This document shows positions 45,196 to 56,872 of a stretch of DNA of 64,000 nt, piece after piece (the stretch's first letter is position 1; every line of letters starts with the position of its first letter). The notes beneath the pieces were generated by a model. It saw nothing but the letters and a program-made list of their open reading frames with translations, did no database searches and was not told the origin of the DNA. Position numbers and translations under genes: made by a program. Source of the stretch: Cycas panzhihuaensis (taxonomy: Eukaryota > Cycadophyta); assembly GCA_023213395.1 (NCBI GenBank), contig CM041465.1, positions 85,939,741 through 86,003,740 of the forward strand, in the 5' to 3' direction.

Positions 45196-45205
45196 AAGGG
45201 GGCAG
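45196..45205 (+). other. gypsy-2 polypurine tract, copy B
   Basis: AAGGGGGCAG directly before the 3' LTR. Confidence 0.75.
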
Positions 45206-47760
45206 TGTTTCTCGGCTACTGGGAATAGACTCGAGATGCATCGACTCAGGTAAGCTCAGGTATACATTCTCACGTCTCCCTGCTCTTGTTTGGGATGAGA
45301 TTATTTAGCGTAGACTACTTGACATATGCTTGCCTGCCTACATTGCTTGTTTGCTTGATCATATTGCATGTGCTTACAGCACGCTTTCAGCCTATGACAA
45401 CTCACAATAGGGGCATTCCTCAGTGAATGTTACACCCCATATAGCGCACAGCCACCTACTTCATCTCCACGACCCCTCGGGATGCTTTAGCCAGTCATGT
45501 TTTCCATTGTTACGACATTTTGATCATGTTGCAGTCTCCTCCAAGTCTGATTAATTCCTTGGTTGAGACCCATTTTGCTGTTGTGACTACTTGCCCATCA
45601 CCTAGGTATTCCCCTAGTTGTTTCAGTCTTAATTTACTCTCAATATTAACTCCAAAGCCCTATTCCTACTTATTTTTATTTATTTTTTATTTCCAGTCTA
45701 AGATCAACAACTTAACGATCACGATCTTTGCCACGGTACCGTGAAGTTTACCACGAGGCGATTGTTTGAAATTTTTAAAAAAATCACCGCGATTTCCACT
45801 TTTTCACTTTGGCGCCACGTGGCACCTACTAATTTGCATCGCCCTGACATCCCCAACATTCACCTGCAGTGAACAGGGGATAAAACAATATTTCCTCTTC
45901 ATTTTCAATGATCTTTTACTCATTTTTCTAGAAAATTACACAAAATCCTCACAGAAACCTACTGTAAAGAGAGACACACAGTTGCTGGCTCAATTCCAAG
46001 GACCATTGCTGCCCCTATTGCTCACCAACAGCAAGCTCTACATCTACTTGCAGGACTTCAAGGCTTCAAGGAGGATCATCATCAAAATCTCCCAAAAGAC
46101 AAGCTACAAAGGCTCCAAACCCATAGGATCATTCTTACATTTCTCTCCTTTCCAAAACCTGCCATCATAATCCACCGAATGCTCATTATTTTCAGCAAAT
46201 TCATGTTTGAAATCTTCCCAACAAGGTACCTCTCACATTTACTTTGTGATTTATGTTATTTCTTTATGTTTTTGTGGATAAACTCTTAGTTTATGTGCCT
46301 TCTTATTACTGTACCTATTTGGCATCATTTTCTTGTCTTTTGGCATAATATCGCTTTCCCAATAATCCCTGCAAACCTACTCTTAGGTGGCTGTTGCAAG
46401 GGGGTAACACAAAGAGAATTTGAGGGAGGAAGGCGGGGTTCGTCCCCCTTGCTGTCCTTCTCCCCAAGGGTTTCATCCCTTATTCTCTTTCCCCTTGCCT
46501 TTAGTGCCTGCCTTCTTAGGTGTCAAGTTAGGGGGTTTAGAAACCCATTTTCAGAGCTAAACCAACGCGTTGGACCCATTGCCATCTTGGTTCTAGATTT
46601 ACATCTATTGGTTTTAGGCATCTCATAAGCTCTGAAACTGTTTCTTACCGGACAACGGTTTGTCACTCACCCAATCAAACGATTTACTGTTTGTAGCATC
46701 TCGCTCTTTGGGTGTTTGCATACCTTTAGTTACCCTCTTCTTTCTCATTATTCGTTGTCCTGTGTCCTTCATGAGTCATTTCCTTCCCAAGACTAAGTGG
46801 AGACTTCTTGTAGGTGAGTTAGTCATTCGAGGCTATACTCTTCATTTTTGGTGTCATTCGAGAAAATGTTTATGGAGTTTTATTAAATATTATTCCATTA
46901 AATGATAGTATATATGCTTAGCTTAGTTTGATTTTATTTCCTCTAAGTCTAGTATATATACTCGGCCTATTTTATGGCCCCTCTTCCGAGAGGGAGATAC
47001 TCGTGTAGTTGACTTGCAGGGTCTCGCATCGGTGGAGTCGCATGTGGAACAAAGCCCATTGCAGGTTAGTTCCACATTTAGTATTTCTTGTCATTTTCTG
47101 TTGTTTGCTTTCCTATTTTACTTTTACATGCATAAGGGGAGGTAAGCTAGCCCCTCTTCGGTTGCTTGCGGCAACCATTGCCAACCAGTATCGCATGTGC
47201 AACAAGTGGAGCAGGAAGGAGCGAGAAGCAAAGAGACGGATAGCACTCCATTTGGACGCCGGGTCTAGGTATTTTCTTTATCCTCATATATCTTCTTTAT
47301 GTTGTTTTCCTTTATGCACATGTTTGCGTAGTTAGAAACATATAAGGAATTGAAAGTGGAAAGGCACATATTTTTGCTTTGCATTGCTCTTATCTAGTGG
47401 TTAGTCTAGCATATTTAGATAGTTTACTTCATGTTAGAGCTACCCATACTTTACCCCCTTTTTAGCCTACACCTAGACGCCACACTCTACCTACATCCCC
47501 ATTCTCGTGTTGTCTTCTCACTTCCCTGAGAAGACGCAACATGCCAGGTTCTCCCCTCCTCTTCCCGGCCATCCGAGGGATAGGAAGGCCACCTTTGTGT
47601 AGCTACCTGGAAGCAACCAGGCACCTCTGCAATTTCGAATCCGCGCTCTGGCGCACGGACGCTCTGCGAGGTGAAGTCCTTAATGTTTAGCCTAACCTAG
47701 CTTTGCATAATTCGTTCCTTTCGCTAAATGTAGGGATACCATCCCGCGGCAAGCGTTTCA
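45206..47760 (+). repeat. 3' LTR of gypsy-2, copy B
   Basis: 2555 bp, TGTTTCTCGGCTACTGGGAA to AAGCGTTTCA, followed by a perfect CATGG target duplication at 47761-47765 that matches the one before the 5' LTR. Confidence 0.87.
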
Positions 47761-47765
47761 CATGG

Positions 47766-48915
47766 CCATATAGAATTTTCTAGCAGAAGATTCAAATTCC
47801 TCTCACTTTTCCTAGTATTTTCTCTCTTGGTCAAAATTTAAGTTTAAAAGTAAATTTTTAAGTTTTACTTCTTCCTTTTCTTAATTAAAAAAGAAGGGGT
47901 TTTTCAAATAGAAAAAGTAAAAAAAATACTCATTGTAATAGTAAAACACCTGGATTGTAGTAAAATATGATGTTTATACTTAGCATCTTTGTATATTTGT
48001 TCATGTACATGTACATTGATAGACAAAAGCATAAAAGCAATGATCAATACATTAGCAATTCATTTCAACAACATAAACATAAACATATTTTCATATTCTC
48101 TAAAATGAACCTATTCCGTTTAATTTATATTGTCAGTTCTTAACTTGTGCGCACACTCGCCTTAGTTAAAATAGACCATAGATAGCCGAAGTTCAGGTCC
48201 TAAGGGATGTGTGAATTTCATACTGGGTATGGTCTTAACCGAAATACTGGTGGAGCGATAGGTTAGCCATACCTACGGGCTCCCTTTAGAGATTATCTTG
48301 ATAACCAGTCGGGAAAACTAAAACCTTAACGTAAGATTAAAATCAACCCGGTCCAATATCCATCATAGTTGTGGGATACACGCATACCGTTTGACTCTTC
48401 AAATGAGGTATATAGTTGCTCACTAGTGAACTAGGTGAAGACTGAGAGTATTTGAGCTCCACTATAATTTGGATTTTACAACTAAGCACATGTGTGAGTA
48501 TCACAGATGAAGGCCCTAATTATATACTAGAAGTTTTAGGCATCGAAACCTCACCTACATTTAGACATAAGTTAGAGGTTAGTGGTATGACACATCACCA
48601 CTCTTTGCTAGCTCTACATTAGGCCCCATTCTTGTATCATTGTTTATTCTCATTCTTCATAGTTATTGAAAAATACTTAATTATTACTTGTCTTCTCATC
48701 ATAGCATTCATTTCAATATCCCTGCTATGCTAGATGTATTAGCCACATGTGTTAGTGACACATACTTTTATCATCTCTTCTACTTCATCATCATCACTAT
48801 GTCATCTTAATTTAAGTAGAATATCAACTGTATATTAAAAGACAAAGAAAATTAAGATTTATAGTATATTGGAGTTTAAAATGTTATAAAGTATGAAGGC
48901 CTTTAGAGAGCCCAC
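47766..48915 (+). other. copia-1 leader, second part, copy B
   Basis: Counterpart of 20479-21600. Non-coding. Confidence 0.55.
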
Positions 48916-49560
48916 TTGCAGCCTACACCCATCATACCTACAATAGCTAAAACACCTACTTCTGGTGGAACTGCTCCAAAAGCTTCTATAGATATCGCAG
49001 CCAAACTACAATGGAAAATTGATGATGAAAAGATTCATGCAAGAATTCTGTTGGTTATTAATTTCTCTTTGCACAATTTGATTGACGAAGAGCAACATGA
49101 TACAACATGGAAGGTCCCTAAAGTTCTTAAGAAGAACTTTGATACTAAATCAGATTTAGAAGTTGTTTATTTTGTTCTGAAAATAAACAAATTAAAAAAT
49201 GCAGAAGGGATGAGCTCATGAAACAATAAATCTCCTTCGACCAATAAAACAGGGTAATTAACAAAGATTTTAAGACCTAATGTATCACTTGGACATTCTT
49301 GATTTAATCATATCTATATGTCCCTGATTATAAGAACTTGTTTGGAAGTCTTCAAACTAGTAGAACATTAAAAACACTTAACTTTAAAGTGCTTGCTAAA
49401 TAGTTTATAAAATTTGACAAGACTTTTGATACCAACTTTGTAGCCTCTAACTCTCTTCTAGATGCAGCCTTTGAAGTGGAAGAAGATGTTTGCTACATAA
49501 AGAATCAAGGTCCATCTCAGAGCAAAGAGGAAACAACTGAGCAAGAGGAAGAGGAAGAAA
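48916..49560 (+). pseudogene. copia-1 gag, copy B
   Basis: 101 codons open from 48916: a Thr/Pro-rich start (MQPTPIIPTIAKTPTSGG), then a UBN2-type core with KIDDEKIHARILLVINFSLH, LIDEEQHDTTWKVPKVLKKN and VVYFVLKINKLKNAEGMSS. The rest continues with frameshifts through DAAFEVEEDVCYIKNQG to the charged tail at about 49560. The ATG is taken because it opens the longest frame; the pattern is that of copia gag. Confidence 0.65.
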
Positions 49561-49924
49561 CATGAGAAATCATCTACAAGGTCAACCAAACCCTTAGTCA
49601 CAACCTCAACAAAAGGCATGACAGCTATGCCAAACTAATACCCCTTTAGGGACTGACAATTAAACTATTACGTGTGATCGGTATAACCGTAAAGGACACC
49701 TTACAAAAAATTATAGAATTGCTACTTATAAGTTGAGTAAGTTCCAACCAAAACACGGAGCTCACAATGTTGAAGAAACTTGTAAAGAATCCTTTAGTGG
49801 TGTAGGTTTTATATAAGCACACTTTCAAAGAGTTAAGAAATTTTCAGCATCAAATGCCATTGACCAATTACAGAGATACTTTGAAACTCGATGTGGATGT
49901 ATCGCTTGTGAATTCCCTTCACCA

Positions 49925-50120
49925 ATGCCAAGCCTTATTGGAATTGCAAATAATGTTGCTTCAATCGATGGACAATGGATCATACACATAGGAATAACTC
50001 AACATATGACATGCAATCATAGTCTATATCAAACATTTAACTCAAATATTCAAGGAGTTGTTCACATGGCTGATAAATCACAACAACTTTTGGAGGAATT
50101 GGTAACATTCACCTGAAACT
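49925..50120 (+). pseudogene. copia-1 protease, copy B
   Basis: 63 codons: a degenerate copia protease with GQWIIHIGITQHMTCN where family members have W-I-x-D-S-G-A-x-x-H-M-T. The catalytic D-S-G is replaced by H-I-G. Followed by the HMADKSQQLLEE-like flap region. Confidence 0.65.
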
Positions 50121-50394
50121 CTTAGACTTAAGAGATTTTACATTGTTTGATGTCTTATATATACCCAATCACAAATAAAACCTGCTCTCATTATGCACAC
50201 TTATCTCTCATGGATTTGATTTAAGTGTAACCATAAATGACTAGACTCTTCAGGTCATTCACTCTCTAATTGATCGAGTGGTCTTGACTGGATATCTCAC
50301 TGACAAACTCTTTTGACTAAATGGCTCTCCATGTTCTAAAATCCATTATGCCCAAAGTCCTTGTGCTAATAAAGAATTTGCACTTAACACCATC

Positions 50395-51190
50395 TTGACC
50401 TACCCAACATTGTCACTAGAAGCTCTTTGGCATGCTTGCATAGGCCATGTTCATATCGATAGACTTAGAGATCTTTGTAATACTATTCCAAGTCTTCCAA
50501 AGTTCTCCTCCAAATCCTTTAAATGTGAAACTTGTATCATTGTCAAATCTCATCAACAAACCTTTTCCAAAAGTCACTAGAAATCAAACCATCCATTATA
50601 ATTAGGAAAGTATGTGTAGTTTTTTTATGCAAGAAAGATGAAGCCTTCTATGTATTCAAAGAATTCAAAGCTCGCACTGAAAAAGAGTCATGTTATCAAC
50701 TCAAATGTCTTCGAACTGATAATGGTGGTGAATATAGCTCATATGAGTTTGAAAGCTACCTTCGAGATAATGACATCAAACAATGGTAGCAAGTACCCCG
50801 CAACAAAATGGAGTTACCGAGTACATGAATAGGACACTCATGAACATGGCTCAAGCTATGTTGGTATACAAAAATGTACCTACCTACCTATGGGTCGAAG
50901 CTATCTGGATAGTTGTTTATTGCATCAATGTTGTTAGGCCATCAAAGAAAGGATAATCACCTAATGAAAAGTGATTAAGATAAGCCCTCATTGTTCACTA
51001 CTTTAAAATTTTTTGCTCTACATGTTATGCCTACATTTTGGATGCAGATCGAAATAAACTCTAGCGAAGGGTACTTAAAGACATCTTTGTCAGATACCCT
51101 ATGGATAAAAAAATGTATAAGGTCTTTATACCTTCACAACAAAAAATCATCGTTACCAGAGATGCCATTTTTTGTGGAGACAGAGAATCA
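50395..51190 (+). pseudogene. copia-1 integrase, copy B
   Basis: GAG-pre-integrase: LWHACIGHVHIDRLRDLC and CETCIIVKSH (His-His-Cys-Cys finger). Core from about 50585 in another frame: VCVVFLCKKDEAFYVF, LRTDNGGEYSSYEF (catalytic Asp), FRDNDIKQ-type block, then a frame change into the MNRTLMNMAQAMLVYKNVPT block. The tail, in a different frame at 51000-51190, is nearly clean: AYILDADRNKL, DIFVRYPMDKKMYKVFIPSQ and KIIVTRDAIFCGDRE. Frameshifted and dead. Confidence 0.8.
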
Positions 51191-51299
51191 GTTGCTTAAA
51201 CTAGACTCCAAAACACCTTCACGCTGTTACAATTATGTTATCAAGTATGATGTTCAAATTCTAAAATTGGGAAGGGGGAGGAGGGGGACATGCATAATT

Positions 51300-51760
51300 A
51301 CTTCAAATATTGAAAGCTGACAATAGAGCCTTAAATGATATAAGTTGTGACTCTGAACCAATAAGTACACATCTAGTACCATCCTTTGAAGATAACAAAG
51401 TTGACAAAGGCAAAGCCATTATAGAATAATCATCCTCCCCACCTTCAATTGACAAATGCAAAATAGTGGTAGAAGGACCATCTTCCTTAGGCATATCAAT
51501 ATCCTTCTCATAAAATAATCATTTTAATAAACAATATAAGAAACAAGAAGTTAAGGAAATAAGGACATCATTCCCAACTCAAGGATCTCATGAAGCCTGC
51601 CAGCTCAATACGGACATACGACTAGATAAAGTAGGCAAAACTAGCACTTGAAGTGCCTATAGAGCAAAGATGTAGGAATCATTATATATTGAGCTTGAAC
51701 CGGCAGAACTGCACATTACTCTTAATGAATAGCCCCTCTTATACTAACAAGTTATAAAAT
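51300..51760 (+). pseudogene. copia-1 integrase-RT linker, copy B
   Basis: Acidic, Ser-rich coding remnant downstream of the integrase tail, up to the RT start. In frame pieces include ALNDISCDSEPISTH and SSPPSIDKCKIVVEGPSSL. Broken frame, no domain expected. Confidence 0.4.
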
Positions 51761-51769
51761 ATATAGTTT

Positions 51770-52420
51770 GGAGAAATGCAATGAATGAAGAATATCAATC
51801 TCTCATAAAAAATAGTACATGGGAGCTCGTTAATCTACCACTTGGCAGAAAGGTAGTTCAAAATAAATAGATGTTCAAAAACAAATATAGATCAGATGGC
51901 ACCCTTGAAAAACACAAGGCAAGGTTGGTAGTTAAAGGATTCACACAAAAAGAATGCATCAACTACACTAAAGTCTTTGCACCTACAACCAAGTGGCCTA
52001 CAATTAGAACTTGTATGGCCTTGGCTATTCAACATGATTGAAAAATCCACTAGCTCAATATTAAAATTGTATTTCTCAATAAGGATATTGAAGAAGAAAT
52101 TTACATAGCTCAGTCAGAAGGATACAAGATCAAAGGTCAAAAGCATAAGGTTTGTAGGCTTAAAAAGTCCTTGTACGGCCTTAAACAAGCCCCTCGTGCT
52201 TGGTTTGCCAAGTTGTCTAAAAGAATGAGGTAACTTAGATATGAGGTTTGTGGATGACATGCTAGTAACGGATAACAATGAACAAGCAATAAGTCAGATG
52301 AAAAAGGAGCTTAGCAAAATGTTCAAATTGTCTGACCTTAGTTTAATGAAATATTACTTAGGAATTGAAGTAACACAAAAGAATAAAATTTTTTTCCCGT
52401 TCTAAGAAAAATACATTAAC
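51770..52420 (+). pseudogene. copia-1 reverse transcriptase, copy B
   Basis: Ty1/copia RT. NEEYQSLIKNSTWELVNLPL, the KHKARLVVKGFTQKECINYT block, VFAPTTKWPTIRTCMALAIQ, a stop at [42 protein letters not shown], a frame change with loss of about 70 bases, the active site FVDDMLVTD (F-V-D-D) near 52245-52270, and LSKMFKLSDLSLMKYYLGIE. Several stops. Confidence 0.85.
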
Positions 52421-52480
52421 GATCTTCTAACCAAATTTCAGTTAGAAAACGATCTTCTAACCAAGTTTCAGTTAGAAGAT
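52418..52480 (+). repeat. 30-bp tandem duplication in copia-1 RT/RNase H, copy B
   Basis: Two in-frame copies of acgatcttctaaccaaattt plus ten more bases, back to back, giving a doubled NDLLTKFQLE. Also present, damaged, in copy A (about 25125-25190), so it predates the copy split. Confidence 0.7.
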
Positions 52481-52489
52481 GCTTGACCA

Positions 52490-53165
52490 ATGGCTTTATC
52501 TATAGACCTTAATATCAAACTCTCAACTAATGGTAATACTAGGGAGGTAAATGTAACACTCTACAGGAAACTTTTAAGTAGTCTCATCTACACTACCAAT
52601 ACAAGGCCAAATATTGCACACTCGGTCATTATTCTTACACGATTCATGACAAATCCTAAACAGAATCACTGGCATGCTACAGTTCGAGTATTAAAATACT
52701 TAAAGACAACCAACAAATTTAGTATGTTGTATAAACCTAATAATGAATTCAAACTTTGTAGGAGATAAAGATACAGAAAGATTTATGTCTAAGTATATAA
52801 TATTTCTTGGAACAACATCAATATCATGGAGATCTAGATGACAAAAGATAGTTGTTGATTCAATTGCCAAAGTTAAATATATTGCTACTTCTGAAACCAA
52901 TAAGGAGGTGATATGGCTTAGAAAATTATTAGAAACATTGAATATTACCCAAACAAATCTTATTGACCTTCGTATAGATAATCAATTAGCAATCCACATA
53001 GTGAAAATTTATGTATTTCACAATTATACCAAACACATAAGTACGAAAGTCCATAGGATTAGAGAACTAGTTCATAACGGTACAATTCAACTAGAATACT
53101 GTCTCACAGCAGATCAAGTGGCCGATATCTTTACCAAACTGCTACAAAGGGTGAAGTTTGAATAG
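52490..53165 (+). pseudogene. copia-1 RNase H, copy B
   Basis: Connection and RNase H: SLIYTTNTRPNIAHSVIILT, RFMTNPKQNHWHATVRVLKY, a frame change, then IDNQLAIHIVKIYVFHNYTK (catalytic Asp in R-I-D-N), HISTKVHRIRELVHNGTIQL, EYCLTADQVADIFTKLLQRV, ending FE and a TAG at 53165. The C-terminal 85 codons are open. Followed by about 480 bp of non-coding sequence and the polypurine tract. Confidence 0.85.
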
Positions 53166-53640
53166 TTCTGAAGATAGCTTGGTATTAGGGCCTTCATCTT
53201 CAACTTATCAAAGAAGATGGCAACATGATCATCATACTCTATTCTATTCGTGAAAACTCCTTATGGGCACAGAAGAATAAGACTAAGTCTCTACTCCATA
53301 ATATTTGTGAAAACTGCATGTAGGCACATAAGGATAAAGATTGTACTAGTTTTAGAAAATCAAAATCTGTGAAAACTTGAAAGGGAATAAGGGATAACTA
53401 AATGGTATATAGAGACTCAGCAGATCAAGTTGCATATTTAAGCTAGTTGGCTATCAAGCTACATTAAGAGCCATCTTAACCATTTTGATTTATAAAATGG
53501 GCTATAGATCTTAGAAAATCTATGGATTTTTATTCCCTATGAAAGTTTCTCACAAAAATGCCATTTAAAATTTCAATGTAATAATGAGGCTTAAATGAAG
53601 ACCTCATATAATAGATTTTCTCAAAATGACCTTCCACCAT

Positions 53641-53651
53641 TAACGGGGGAT
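53641..53651 (+). other. copia-1 polypurine tract, copy B
   Basis: ACGGGGGAT just before the TGAAAG start of the 3' LTR; one pyrimidine breaks the run. Confidence 0.6.
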
Positions 53652-53963
53652 TGAAAGAGATTAATGTATCAAAGTCACTTATATAGATTAATTAAGTGAC
53701 TTTAAGATATATTATTAGTATTAGTCTTTTAGTGAAATATACTTTATGTACATTTAGATGTAATTTCGAGTTTTTGTTATTAGGCGGGAAAATCCTAACC
53801 CTAATACTAACCCTCAATAATAAAAGGCGAAATCTCAATGAGGGAGTCATTATTCATTCACACCTCCAAGCTTTGCTCCCATATCTTGTTTCATCTCTTT
53901 TTCATTCCCCATTGCCATTTTGTGTATACGAATGATTTATTCCCTAGATCCATCCTTCCTTTA
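53652..53963 (+). repeat. 3' LTR of copia-1, copy B
   Basis: 312 bp, TGAAAGAGATTAATG to CCTTCCTTTA, followed by TGATG at 53964-53968 and the gypsy-1 RNase H frame. Confidence 0.82.
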
Positions 53964-54300
53964 TGATGCTTTAGGCTATGCCATGGGAGTAGTATTGAAG
54001 CAAGAAAGAAGACTAGTGCCATATCATTCAAAGACTTTTAACGGACCTATGATAAATTACCCAACTTATGATAATAACCTATATACATTGCATCAAGTGG
54101 TCAAGTATTATAGACCTTACTTGTTGGGAAGAGAGGTGGTCATCCACACCAACCACAAGCCTTTGCAATTCTTGTAGACATAATCCAAATTACAATAGCC
54201 TAGGCAAATGAAGTAGATGTCTTTTTACAATTGTTTCACATCATAGTCAAGTACAAGAAATACACAACAAATAAAATTATAGACTTTCTATCCAAACCTC
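53964..54300 (+). pseudogene. gypsy-1 RNase H
   Basis: Continues the frame cut at 3145/30172. DALGYAMGVVLKQERRLVPY, HSKTFNGPMINYPTYDNNLY (catalytic Glu position is Asn-Asn here, N-N-L-Y against D-K-E-L-Y in relatives), HQVVKYYRPYLLGREVVIHT and NHKPLQFL (catalytic Asp of T-D-H-x-P is Asn). Two acids are therefore changed by G-to-A type substitutions, and a stop follows PLQFL at 54175. The tail runs on with stops to about 54300. Confidence 0.85.
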
Positions 54301-54429
54301 CTCAATAGCAAGATATTTATAGCTTATTAATAGCTATGCAATTTCAATCTTTTTGCCATGATGAGTATGCAAATTTGTACATGGAAGATGAGGCAATCAA
54401 GCCCATCTTAGAGTAACTATAGTAAGGAA

Positions 54430-55740
54430 AGATAGTTGTTGATTTTTCGCTAAGAAATTATCTACTCTTCAAGCATGACAAGTTTTGTATTCCAAAACAA
54501 GTAGATTGATTGAAATGGATAAGAGAATCTCACACCTCTTGAGTAGCAAGATACTTTGGAATAGGAAAAACATCATTGAATTTGTAATGATATATATATT
54601 AGCCCAATATGCACCAAGACGTGACTACAATGGTACGAGGATATACATTGTATAGCACATCAAAGTCGACTAATAAGAAATTAGAATTATACACTCTACT
54701 TCGCATTCCATCGCAACCATAAGAGAGTATCTCCATGGATTTTCTCGAAGGACTACCATGGACCAAAAATAGTATGGATTATTTGTTTATAGTTATTGAA
54801 CGATTTAGTAAAATGGTGGTATTAATTTCTTGTAGGAAAACACATATAGGAAAAGACATTATTTTTTTAACATGTTTGAAAGCATTTTGGCTTTCCAACT
54901 CTATCATTTCTGATTAAGATAGTAGATTTGAGTCATTTTGGCAAGCTCATTGGAAGATGATGGATACAAAGTTAAGGATAAGCATGGATTTCCATCCTCA
55001 AACAAACGACCAAACTGAAGTTGTCAATAGGGCATTGGTACAGCTACTACGAGGATACAATGCCAAGTATCTCAAGATTTGGGATGAAAGTCTCCCATAT
55101 CTACAATTTGCCTTTAATAAACCAATTCATAACTCAACTTAGAAATCACCATTCAAGGTATGTTTGGGATTTTTGCCTTTAAGTCCATTTGATTTAAAAT
55201 TTTCAGCCAAATTTACTTCTAGAAATAGAAAGAAGGAAGAAGGACAAGAGAAGGCACAATGATTCTTAGAAAGAATCAAGAAAATACATCAACAAGTTGA
55301 GGAATAGCTTCAAAGATTTCAATAGACATATAAACAAATGCATGACACACATAGAACCAGTCATTCCTTCAAGGAAGGAGATTGAGTTTGGTTGTATCTC
55401 AGTAAGAAAAAATTGCAAGGTGAAGGTAAAAAGTTAAAGCCTATACGTTATGGTGCTTTTAAAGTCTTGAAGAAAATTGGAGAAAATATTTTTCAACTCA
55501 AATTATTAGAATTCATGAAGATGTATTCATTTGTGAATGTTGAGAACCTAAAGATGTTCGAGCCATCTATGTTAGACGAAGAGGAAGATGGTGTTCTACT
55601 CTTACCAAATCTAGAGAAGTTGTAAGTGGAAAAAGAAGAACCATTGCAAACTGATTGCATTCTTCAAAGAAAGTAGACCATAACTAGAAAAGGCAAAATT
55701 GAGTCATTTAAGATTGGAGAGAAATGACAACTACCCGGTA
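54430..55740 (+). pseudogene. gypsy-1 integrase
   Basis: Ty3/gypsy integrase with scattered stops. Zinc region 54440-54660 (YLLFKHDKFCIPKQ, a degraded H-H block, PNMHQDVT). Core: SMDFLEGLPWTKNSMDYLFI (first Asp), VIERFSKMVVLI, NSIISD-stop-DSRFESFW (second Asp), MDFHPQTNDQTEVVNRALVQ (Glu), WDESLPYLQFAFNKPIHNST. C-terminus 55370-55640: GDxVWLYLSKKKL, KPIRYGAFKVLKKIGENIFQ, FVNVENLKMFEPSMLDEEED, then a degraded QLPGKARW end. D-D-E acids all present. No chromodomain seen. This and the RT at 2590/29586 are one element. Confidence 0.88.
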
Positions 55741-55833
55741 AAGCAAGATGGCACAATAGGGAGAATGGAAGAATCAAGTTCTCTTACTTATAATTGTGAT
55801 ATTCATGAGGCCATGTACTCCTAAAATGGGGGG
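55741..55833 (+). other. gypsy-1 3' end and polypurine tract
   Basis: Short untranslated stretch ending in AATGGGGGG (55825-55833), the polypurine tract next to the following LTR. Confidence 0.6.
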
Positions 55834-56628
55834 TGTTCTGATCCGAATTGGATCCATTTAAATCCTTATTTCCCTTTAAAAATATTGTAAATACCTATAA
55901 ATGGAGTCTCACAAGTGTTTCCATCACCTAATAGGTGAAAAACCAGAATTATGTACTCTTAAAAAATGAAAAAAAAATAATGTATTGCTAGGTATGACCA
56001 AGTGCGACTAGACTGCGATTGATAAAAAAATAATTAATCTAATAATCACAAAACTTACCCAGAATAATTGTACACCTGTCAACTACCTAATGAGAGAGAA
56101 TCGACTCATTTAACTGATTTTTCATCAATTACAAATGGAGGAAAAGTATGATAAAAAGATAAAAAAATAGAAAAGAAATAAATAAAAGTTGAACAAACAA
56201 GGAAATGAGCATAAAAATTGCCCAAATTTGTTCACGAGGAAAAAGAATGAGAGCCAAGAGATTCAGATACAACCAAGAAGAGAAATGATGGTAGTAGTAG
56301 TCTAAGAGAAACATCCAAGTCTTAAAACATCCCAAAATGTGAGTTGCAGTTTAACACAGGGCAAAATCCTCACACAAAAATTGTTGAAAATTATTCCAGA
56401 GAAGACGCAACAGCCAAGCAAGAGCCCAAAACTCTTTTATCCATCCTAAGGATGTTGTAACAGTCAATAAAACACTCAATAGAGTGCAAATAAACATATT
56501 TTTGTAAGAATAATTCAAATGTAAAATATAGATATTATGTAATATTAAATCTGAGTTGTTTCAATTAGATTAAGTTGCTAATTTTCCATTTAATTTAGAT
56601 TAAGAGTTTAGATAGAACTCACCATTAT
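55834..56628 (+). repeat. gypsy-1 3' LTR, at least 795 bp, probably interrupted
   Basis: Opens TGTTCTGATCCGAATTGGAT after the polypurine tract. TATAAAT at 55896-55902 is a reasonable U3 TATA box. I cannot find its end before copia-2 starts at 56629, so copia-2 may sit inside this LTR and the rest may be at 61573-61935. The partner 5' LTR is outside the window. No gene in it. Confidence 0.5.
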
Positions 56629-56863
56629 TGTTGGAGGAAATCAACCTGCACAAGATAATATTCGCAAGCAGAACAAACAGAACCAAACTCCACCTCACTG
56701 GATCGAATGGTACCCTTAAGGTACCTCCATTGTATTAAGAAAAATCATTACTACATCATTACTATATGATACACAAAATTGTGTATTTATAATATAAGTC
56801 ATTATGGAAGAGTAGGACCCACTTGCATGTGGTACAAATCAAATGTACATTAATATTCTAACA
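56629..56863 (-). repeat. 3' LTR of copia-2
   Basis: 235 bp; minus strand TGTTAGAATATTAATGTACA to TCCAACA. Matches 61357-61572 apart from insertions (gga near the end, tacatcat, aatat) and scattered substitutions. Confidence 0.87.
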
Positions 56864-56872
56864 CTCTCCCTT
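56864..56872 (-). other. copia-2 polypurine tract
   Basis: Minus strand AAGGGAGAG directly before the TGTTAG start of the 3' LTR. Confidence 0.75.

Larger units (their letters stand above)
27264..54039. repeat. Copy B of the ~26.5-kb duplicated locus
   Basis: Second copy of the locus at 254-26763. It starts directly at the end of the N gap, inside an LTR, and at its right end runs on without a break into sequence that copy A lacks. Gypsy-2 reading frames are generally better preserved here than in copy A, although copy A is correct at a few sites, such as the RT active site and the third RNase H Asp. Confidence 0.85.
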
